Below are positions 57,648 through 64,000 of a stretch of DNA of 64,000 nt, piece by piece (the stretch's first letter is position 1; each line of letters opens with the position of its first letter). The notes under the pieces were generated by a model. It made no database searches. It saw only the letters and a program-made list of their open reading frames with translations, and had not been told where the DNA came from. This DNA comes from CAYMZZ01 sp046297935 (GTDB lineage: Bacteria; Bacteroidota; Bacteroidia; Chitinophagales; Chitinophagaceae): positions 28,135 to 92,134 of the forward strand of contig JBKBHA010000014.1 in NCBI GenBank assembly GCA_046297935.1, given 5' to 3'. Made by a program: the position numbers and the translations under genes.

Positions 57648-59279
57648 TTAAGCTTCCTGCATGAATGGATAACGATAGTCGGTTGGAGGATTAAATGTTT
57701 CCTTAATTGTACGGGCACTTAACCAGCGATACAAATTAAGAATTGATCCGGCCTTATCATTGGTACCGCTGGCGCGGGCTCCACCAAATGGCTGCTGCCC
57801 TACTACTGCCCCGGTAGGCTTATCGTTGATATAAAAATTGCCGGCAGCATTCCTCAGTACCGTCGTGGCTTTTTCTACTGCAGCCCGATCAGTTGAAATG
57901 ATGGCTCCTGTAAGCGCGTAGGGCGAGGTTTCGTTGACCAAATCGAGCGTTGCGTCGAATTTTGAAGCGGGATAAATATAAACGGTCAAAACAGGTCCAA
58001 ATATTTCCTCGCACATGGTAACATATTTGGGGTCCTTCGCTTCAATGATGGTCGGTTGAATAAAATAACCTTTTTTCTTGTCGCACTTACCTCCTACCCA
58101 TATTTCTGCCTTTTTATCGATCTTTGCCTGATTAATATACGAACTGATTTTGTCAAACGATTTCTCGTCAATTACAGCATTTACAAAATTGGAAAAATCT
58201 TCCACCGATCCCATCTTGAAACTCTTCACGCCGGCAATCAATTTCTTTTTAACTTCTTCGGCAAGATTAGAAGGGATATAAGCGCGTGAAGCAGCAGAAC
58301 ATTTCTGACCCTGAAATTCAAACGCACCTCTCAGCAATGCTGTTACCACCACATCGGGATCGGCACTTGGGTGAGCAACGACAAAATCTTTACCTCCCGT
58401 TTCACCCACAATCCTCGGATAAGATCGATAACGATTCATGTTTTTGCCAATCGTTTCCCACATCTGATTGAACACGCCGGTGGAACCAGTAAAATGAACG
58501 CCGGCGAATTCGCGATGTTCAAAGCATACTTTCCCAAGTGTGGGACCATCAACATATATCAGGTTAATAACACCATCGGGCAAACCGGCTTCTTTAAGAA
58601 TGCGCATGAACATGCTGGCCGAATACACTTGTGTGTTGGCGGGCTTCCACACTACCGTATTGCCACACATGGCGGCTGAAGTGGGAAGATTGCCACCGAT
58701 TGCGGTAAAATTAAATGGCGTTACAGCCAGCACAAAACCCTCCAGCGGACGGTATTCCATCCGGTTATGCATGCCCGGCCCGCTAATGGGCTGCTGCTTA
58801 TATATTTCCCCAAGGAAATGAACATTGAACCGTAGGAAGTCGATGATCTCACAGGCTGAATCGATCTCAGCCTGATAAGCGTTCTTGCTTTGCCCCAACA
58901 TCGTTGTGCCGTTCATGTATGGGCGATATTTGGTAGCGATCAAATCGGCCGCCTTCAAAAAAATATTGGCGCGGTTTTCCCAGCTCATTTCGCTCCAGGC
59001 ATCTTTGGCTGCCAACGCGGCATCTATGGCCTGCTGCACATGTTTTTCATCGCCAGCATGAAAATGCCCCAGAGTATGCGCAATTTCATGTGGTGGATGA
59101 ATGCTGACCATTTTTTTGCTGCGAACTTCCCTGCCTCCAATATACATGGGTATATCAGCCTGCGCTTTTTTCAACTCTGCCAGCACTTCCTTCAACCGCG
59201 CGCGCTCGGGCGATTTCGGTGCGTAAGATAAAACCGGCTCATTGACCGGCAGGGGAAAAGTGAATGTACCTTGTTTCAT
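57648..59279 (-). CDS. pruA: L-glutamate gamma-semialdehyde dehydrogenase (P5C dehydrogenase)
   Basis: The enzyme oxidises glutamate semialdehyde to glutamate with NAD+ in proline and arginine catabolism. It has 543 residues from the ATG at 59279. The aldehyde dehydrogenase signature residues are Glu293 (in GETGGKDFVV) and the catalytic Cys327 (GQKCSAASRAY). NAD-binding PFNFTAIGGNLPTSAA (188-203) is also visible. The opening KQGTFTFPLPVNEPVLSYAP fits monofunctional P5C dehydrogenases rather than PutA. A second in-frame ATG at 59327 lies inside the 3' end of prfB and was rejected. No proline dehydrogenase gene is adjacent. Confidence 0.95.
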   Translation of the reverse strand: MKQGTFTFPLPVNEPVLSYAPKSPERARLKEVLAELKKAQADIPMYIGGREVRSKKMVSIHPPHEIAHTLGHFHAGDEKHVQQAIDAALAAKDAWSEMSWENRANIFLKAADLIATKYRPYMNGTTMLGQSKNAYQAEIDSACEIIDFLRFNVHFLGEIYKQQPISGPGMHNRMEYRPLEGFVLAVTPFNFTAIGGNLPTSAAMCGNTVVWKPANTQVYSASMFMRILKEAGLPDGVINLIYVDGPTLGKVCFEHREFAGVHFTGSTGVFNQMWETIGKNMNRYRSYPRIVGETGGKDFVVAHPSADPDVVVTALLRGAFEFQGQKCSAASRAYIPSNLAEEVKKKLIAGVKSFKMGSVEDFSNFVNAVIDEKSFDKISSYINQAKIDKKAEIWVGGKCDKKKGYFIQPTIIEAKDPKYVTMCEEIFGPVLTVYIYPASKFDATLDLVNETSPYALTGAIISTDRAAVEKATTVLRNAAGNFYINDKPTGAVVGQQPFGGARASGTNDKAGSILNLYRWLSARTIKETFNPPTDYRYPFMQEA

Positions 59280-59310
59280 CAAACTGAGTTTATATGCAAA
59301 ATTCGGAATC

Positions 59311-60400
59311 TTATTTTTCTTCGGCATCTGCCATCAGGTAGGCTTTGATAAAGCCATCCAGATCGCCATCCATCACGGGTTGTATGTTAGCCGTTTCGAA
59401 ATCGGTTCGGTGATCCTTAATCATTTTATAGGGGTGGAAAACGTAGGATCGAATCTGACTACCCCACTCAATTTTCTTCTTTTTGCTGTTCGTCGCATCC
59501 TTCAGCTCGTTGCGCTTGCGCAGTTCCTCTTCATACAAACGGCTACGGAGCATCGTCATCGCCTTCTCGCGGTTTCCCAACTGCGTACGCTCTGTCTGGC
59601 ACACCACCACCATACCTGTTGGTATGTGCGTCAGCATCACTTTGGTCTCTACTTTGTTCACGTTCTGACCACCAGCACCTCCGCTTCGAGCCGTTTCCAT
59701 CTTCACATCGGCGTCCTTTATTTCAATATTGATCGTATCGTCGACCAGAGGATACACGAATACCGAACAAAACGACGTGTGACGGCGGGCGTTGCTATCG
59801 AAGGGAGAAATGCGTACCAAACGGTGAACACCGGTTTCGGCTTTCAGGAATCCGTAGGCAAAGGGACCTTCAAATTGAAGCGTAGCGGTTTTGATCCCTG
59901 CTCCATCGCCCCAAACCCAGTCGAGCTCGGTTACTTTCCACCCCTGTTTTTCGCCGTACATGCGGTACATTCGTGCCAGCATCTCGGCCCAATCCTGGCT
60001 CTCTGTACCACCCGCGCCTGAATTAATCTGCAGCACGGCCGGCAATTCGTCTTCGGGTTCATTGAGGGTGGCCTTGAATTCGGCATCGTCTAACGCTTCC
60101 AGCGCCTTATCATAGGCTTCCTGTGTCTCCTCTTCGGTGGCATCCCCCGCTTTCCAAAATTCGTATAGTACTGCAAAATCTTCCACAGCGGTTTCCGTAG
60201 TCTCAAATATTCGTACCCAGTACTCATTGAGTTTGATCTCTTTCAGAATTTCCGTGGCGCGCTTGTTATCGTCCCAGAATCCGGGACTGAGCGAAAGTTG
60301 TTTGTCGGCTTCTACTTTTTCACGTCTGTTAGCGACGTCAAAGAAACCTCCTTATCCCGGCAATGCGGGACCGCATATCCTGTAATTTTTCGATTGTCAT
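59311..60400 (-). CDS. prfB: Peptide chain release factor 2 with programmed +1 frameshift
   Basis: RF2 terminates translation at UAA and UGA. The start ATG is at 60400; the first 20 codons (TIEKLQDMRSRIAG and on to IRRFL) end in CTT followed by an in-frame TGA at 60340-60338. The classic site CTTTGAC with AAGGAGG (60353-60347) three bases upstream directs a +1 shift, giving Asp21 (DVANRREKVEADKQLSL) and continuing to the stop at 59311. The joined protein has about 362 residues. It contains the GGQ loop SGGAGGQNVNKVE and the SPF stop-codon recognition motif. A frame starting at the internal ATG at 60186 gives a 291-residue C-terminal part only. Confidence 0.93.
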
Positions 60401-60556
60401 GCGGCAAAGATAGGTAAATCTCCGAATTCGCGATTTGGTTGAAATGGGCACAATTCGTTCAAGACTATACACGATTCATACACTTGTTGTTGGCAAAAGC
60501 AATAGTCCACATGCAGTTTTGCGCTTTAACGATTTAACCTTTTAACCTTATCAATC

Positions 60557-63500
60557 ATGAGTCGATTTTTTACGTTTTTGCTAACGATGCTTTGCGTCAC
60601 GGGATCATGGGCGAATGCGCCTACCCTTCCGGCCAGCAATCTTCAATACAATAACATCGAAGGCAACCGGATCCAGTTTAGTTTTAACATAGGCAATGGC
60701 AGTTCGCGGATTGTGGTGATGAAAATGGGCTCGCCCATAACTGGTCTCCCTGTAAATGGAATTAGCTATACCGCCAACAATGCGTTTGGTACCACGGGAA
60801 CTGAATTTGGCCCCCAGGGGGAGTTTGTGGTGTATAAAGGCACGGGAAATGTATTTGCGGCGACTAATCTGCAGCCATATACCACCTATTATATCGCCAT
60901 CTTTGAATTGAATGGTGCCGGTGCTTCGACCGAATACCTGACCATTCCCCTAAACGGCCAGCAGTCAACCGCTGTAGCTCCGGCCACGCAGGCTGGTCAA
61001 CTGATCTTTAGCCAGATCGCCGGCAGTTCGGTGCGCCTTCAACTGACGGCCGGATCAGGAAGCGGACGGCTGGTGATGATCAGAAAGGGAGCACCAGTGA
61101 ATGCCACGCCTTCGGATTTGCAGGCGTACAATCCGAGCACTGATTACGGGGCCGGTTCTGTCATTAATGGCGATAATTATGTACTGTTTAATGGCAACGG
61201 CACCGCTTTTATGGTCAACAATCTGGAGCCCAATACAACATATCATTTTGCCGTTTTTGAACGGAACGGAAGCTCGGCACCAGTTTATAAATCGCCGCCA
61301 GCAGTCGCTAGTCAAACTACGAATGCAGGCCCCACCCTGCCTACTACCAGCATCGTGTTTTCATTTGCCGAAGGCAACAGGCTCAACGTGTCGCTGGCTC
61401 GCGGAAACGGATCTCAACGTCTGCTGATTGGTCGAAAAGGTGCACCAGTTACAGCTACTGCCAGCAACGGCCAGGTTTACACCGGCAATGCTGCTTTTGG
61501 TAGCGGGCAGGAATTGGCACCGGGCGAATTTGTGCTTTACACCGGCGGCTTCACCGGAGGTGTTGTCAGCAATCTGGAGCCCAATACCACCTACCATTTC
61601 CGCGTGATCGAATATGACCAGGATGCCAATGGTAATACGTTCTATATGACCACCTGGAAAGACTCAAGTGGATCAACCGCCAGCACTCCTCCCGATCCGG
61701 GACCTATGCAAATCACCTCCATTTCCGGCAGCAGTGTGAATATCAGCTTTGCGCCCATGAATGGAAATTACCGGCTGGTGCTGGCCAAAGAAGGTGCGCC
61801 GGTGGATGTGGTGCCCGAAAATATGATACGGTATTCCGGAAATACCAGCTTTGGTTCCGGAGCCAATTTGGGAACAGGTAACTATGTATTGTCGGGTGGC
61901 ACCAATGGAAATGGCATGCTGATTACCAATCTGCAACCCGGACACACGTATCATCTGGCTATGTATGAATTCGGCGGCAACAATTATCCGGTGTATTCGG
62001 CGAATGCCTCGAGGATTACTGTTAGCATTGCCAATGAACCAGTGACACCGGCAGCTAATTTCAACATAACAGGACGACAGGGTAATCAGTTCAGGGCCCA
62101 ATGGACCAACGGAAATGGAGCACGCCGGTTGGTGCTGGCGCGCAAGGGTGCTGTTGTAACCGCATTGCCGAGCGACGGAAATACGTATGTTGCCAACAGC
62201 AACTTTGGTCAGGGTCAGGAGTTGTTGCCGGGGCAGTTTGTTGTTTATGACGGTACTAATCCTTCTGTGTTGATGGATCAATTAGAACCCGGCACTACTT
62301 ATCATTTCGCCGTGTTTGAATACAATACCGTGAATGCAGCACCTGATTATTTGAGCAGTAGCTTTCTGGCTGGCTCCGCCAGTACCTGGGCAGCGCCAGA
62401 TCAACAGGTTTCATCTATAACAACAACCAATATTCAATCCAATGCTGCAAGCTTCACGTACACGCCGGGTAATGGCGAATACCAGTTATTTGTAATGCGG
62501 CAGGGGCAGGCAGCAGATGCGGTGCCGACCGACCTGATGGCTTACTCAACCAATACCGTTTTCGGAAATTCCCCACTGGCGCCCGGCCAGTTTATGGTTC
62601 ACAAAGGGCAAACCGGTGCGTCGTTCACAGTCACCAATTTGCAACCGGGTACCACCTATCATTTGACTGCTTTTGGATTCAATGGCAGCACCGGTCCCGT
62701 CTATGCCCGCCCGGGATACAGTATCCAGTTCACCACATCGGGTGATGCACCCGTTACAGCCCCCAGCACTCCGTCCAACGGAGGTGCACTCAGCCTGGTA
62801 GAAGGTAATTCTCTGAAGTTTGATTGGACCGCCGGCAACGGAGCCAGGCGACTAGTCGTGGCACGGGCAGGAGTTCCGGTCGACTTTATCCCGCAAGATG
62901 GCGTTGGCTATCCTGCTGATGCAGCATGGGGCGGTACCGACCTGGGTGAAGGACAATTTGCCGTTTATAACGGCAGCAGTACAACTGTTACATTGTCCGG
63001 CCTTCAGCCCGGCACGGTCTATCATTTTGCCGTGTTCGAATACAATGGCAATGGGAGCGCTATCAGATATCTTACACAACAACACCTTGTTTACAGTGCG
63101 TCTACGTCTGTCACACCCTCAGTACCAGCGGGCAATAGCCAACTCACCGTTCTCGAAAATAGCGCGCTGCTTCAGTGGCAAAATGGCAATGGGCAGCGCA
63201 GGCTTGTGGTTCTTCGGGCAGGCTCTGCGGTTTCCCAGCAACCGGTCAATTTGACTGCCTATCCGGCACAGGCCAGTTTTGGTAATGGGAGTCAGATTGG
63301 CGCTGGCGAATTTGTAGTGTTTGCCGGCACAGGCAATCAGGTCAACGTTACCGGTCTGTCTGCGGGCCAAACCTATTTCTATACGATCTTCGAATACAAC
63401 GGATCTGCCGCCCCCGTATATCAAACATCCGGTGCTCTCAATGGCAGCTTTACTACCGGAGGCACATTGCCAGTTCGATGGCATTATTTTGAAGCTTCCC

Positions 63501-63994
63501 GTCAGAACAATCAGGTTTTGCTTAAATGGGGTACTGCCAGCGAATTCAATAACGCCTACTTTGCAATTGAGCGGGAAAATGGTCAGGGGAATTTTGAACC
63601 TCTGGATTCTGTTGCCAGCGCCGGCAATTCAGATCTGATACAACATTATCATTTTTCGGATGTTCGCGGCATTGATGGCACGCTGCGATATCGCATCCGC
63701 CAGGTGGATATCGACGGTAGATATAGTTACTCCGCAGTTCGTCGTGTTGCTGCTGGCGAACACACGAGTGGTCTCTTGCTTTATCCCAATCCTGTGGCGG
63801 ATCTGTTAACAGTTTCCCTGCCCGGTCAGCAATTGTTGAATGTTGTTATATACGACATGTCTGGAAGAATTCAATTGCAGACGATTATTAGCAACGGGCA
63901 TTTCGTTTCCACCCGTCAGTTGCGACCCGGCCAGTACCTGTTGGAGGTAACGAGTGCTGGAATTAAAAAAACGACGACATTTATCAAAATGTAG
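60557..63994 (+). CDS. Secreted protein with eight Fn3-like repeats and T9SS type A sorting domain
   Basis: The 1145-residue protein has a signal peptide (MSRFFTFLLTMLCVTGSWAN). Eight tandem repeats of about 115-135 residues each share NGSGRLVMIRKGAPV-like strands, a GxFVVYxG turn and a closing YHFAVFEYNG-like strand (for example NTTYHFAVFERNGSS and GTTYHFAVFEYNTVN), resembling fibronectin type III. A further beta region (about 975-1070: LPVRWHYFEASRQNNQVLLK) leads to the T9SS type A tail LYPNPVADLLTVSLPG through to the end. It is exported and attached to or released from the surface; ligand unknown. It ends in a stop at 63992. Confidence 0.9.
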   Translation: MSRFFTFLLTMLCVTGSWANAPTLPASNLQYNNIEGNRIQFSFNIGNGSSRIVVMKMGSPITGLPVNGISYTANNAFGTTGTEFGPQGEFVVYKGTGNVFAATNLQPYTTYYIAIFELNGAGASTEYLTIPLNGQQSTAVAPATQAGQLIFSQIAGSSVRLQLTAGSGSGRLVMIRKGAPVNATPSDLQAYNPSTDYGAGSVINGDNYVLFNGNGTAFMVNNLEPNTTYHFAVFERNGSSAPVYKSPPAVASQTTNAGPTLPTTSIVFSFAEGNRLNVSLARGNGSQRLLIGRKGAPVTATASNGQVYTGNAAFGSGQELAPGEFVLYTGGFTGGVVSNLEPNTTYHFRVIEYDQDANGNTFYMTTWKDSSGSTASTPPDPGPMQITSISGSSVNISFAPMNGNYRLVLAKEGAPVDVVPENMIRYSGNTSFGSGANLGTGNYVLSGGTNGNGMLITNLQPGHTYHLAMYEFGGNNYPVYSANASRITVSIANEPVTPAANFNITGRQGNQFRAQWTNGNGARRLVLARKGAVVTALPSDGNTYVANSNFGQGQELLPGQFVVYDGTNPSVLMDQLEPGTTYHFAVFEYNTVNAAPDYLSSSFLAGSASTWAAPDQQVSSITTTNIQSNAASFTYTPGNGEYQLFVMRQGQAADAVPTDLMAYSTNTVFGNSPLAPGQFMVHKGQTGASFTVTNLQPGTTYHLTAFGFNGSTGPVYARPGYSIQFTTSGDAPVTAPSTPSNGGALSLVEGNSLKFDWTAGNGARRLVVARAGVPVDFIPQDGVGYPADAAWGGTDLGEGQFAVYNGSSTTVTLSGLQPGTVYHFAVFEYNGNGSAIRYLTQQHLVYSASTSVTPSVPAGNSQLTVLENSALLQWQNGNGQRRLVVLRAGSAVSQQPVNLTAYPAQASFGNGSQIGAGEFVVFAGTGNQVNVTGLSAGQTYFYTIFEYNGSAAPVYQTSGALNGSFTTGGTLPVRWHYFEASRQNNQVLLKWGTASEFNNAYFAIERENGQGNFEPLDSVASAGNSDLIQHYHFSDVRGIDGTLRYRIRQVDIDGRYSYSAVRRVAAGEHTSGLLLYPNPVADLLTVSLPGQQLLNVVIYDMSGRIQLQTIISNGHFVSTRQLRPGQYLLEVTSAGIKKTTTFIKM

Positions 63995-64000
63995 AGACGC

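Noticed and set aside
59242..60021. 259-codon plus-strand frame opposite prfB
   Set aside because: It is antisense to RF2 and pruA ends and shows no protein-like pattern.
61673..62281. 202-codon minus-strand frame inside the eight-repeat protein gene
   Set aside because: Antisense to a clear secreted repeat protein; it arises from the repetitive codon pattern of that gene.

Overview
The window comes from a Bacteroidota genome, most likely a Chitinophagaceae-like member (phylum placement firm, family inferred). The phylum evidence is a type IX secretion system (T9SS) PorP/SprF protein, a gliding-motility-type C-terminal domain, a T9SS type A sorting domain, CarboxypepD_reg-like domains on outer-membrane proteins, a short 285-residue primary sigma factor, and promoters with the TAnnTTTG -7 element and almost no Shine-Dalgarno sequences. 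There are no tRNA or rRNA genes, no insertion sequences, no prophage and no cas genes. It reads as housekeeping core chromosome with unusual intergenic DNA.

Layout. 1-6.4 kb: purM and ribF diverge from a 76-bp near-perfect palindrome; then a lipoprotein, holA and a tandem pair of membrane-anchored coiled-coil paralogues. 6.4-12.3 kb: a TonB-dependent receptor, purC, a small lipoprotein and a 6-phosphogluconolactonase. 12.3-23.6 kb: an orphan histidine kinase, trhO, a DUF5686 outer-membrane protein, a penicillin-acylase-family enzyme, a phytase-like lipoprotein, another lipoprotein and a CPBP protease-like membrane protein. 23.6-24.1 kb: RNase P RNA (rnpB, minus strand). 24.2-28.5 kb: DUF2027/Smr protein, amino-acid permease, polyprenyl synthetase. 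28.6-34.9 kb: a compact minus-strand run trxB-folB-DUF3822-rsmD-5-formyl-THF cyclo-ligase-lpxK-rnr. 35.4-38.3 kb: rpoD, lgt, a bacilliredoxin. 38.5-43.6 kb: Hsp20, secreted proteins and a BlaI repressor/M56 peptidase pair. 43.6-49.0 kb: a PorP/SprF gene with a 1449-residue PKD-repeat surface protein. 49.7-51.2 kb: LEA2 lipoprotein, secreted HMA protein, pyrE. 51.4-52.6 kb: a 17-copy palindrome array. 52.8-60.4 kb: NUDIX, thioesterase, coaD, pyrB, pyrR, two beta-barrel proteins, pruA and prfB with a programmed frameshift. 60.6-64 kb: a secreted protein of eight Fn3-like repeats with a T9SS sorting tail.

Functional links. Pyrimidine genes (pyrR, pyrB, pyrE) lie within 5.5 kb, and two purine genes (purM, purC) lie near the left end. 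lpxK and lgt serve envelope lipid A and lipoprotein maturation, which fits the many lipoproteins. The PorP/SprF gene and its 1449-residue partner form a typical T9SS surface-protein unit.

The most unusual object is the array at 51386-52588: 17 palindromic repeats with 8-bp arms, separated by 44-48 bp linkers. The linkers are not unique; they fall into four interleaved families that form two related super-families. Period lengths of 71-75 bp destroy any conserved reading frame, so the array is better read as DNA or RNA structure than as protein or CRISPR. I do not recognise it. Other notable intergenic elements are two related GCACATTT-word palindromic repeats (beside rnpB and between pyrR and pyrB), a stack of short repeat types at 27.2-27.5 kb, and an AT-rich island near 49.2-49.4 kb.
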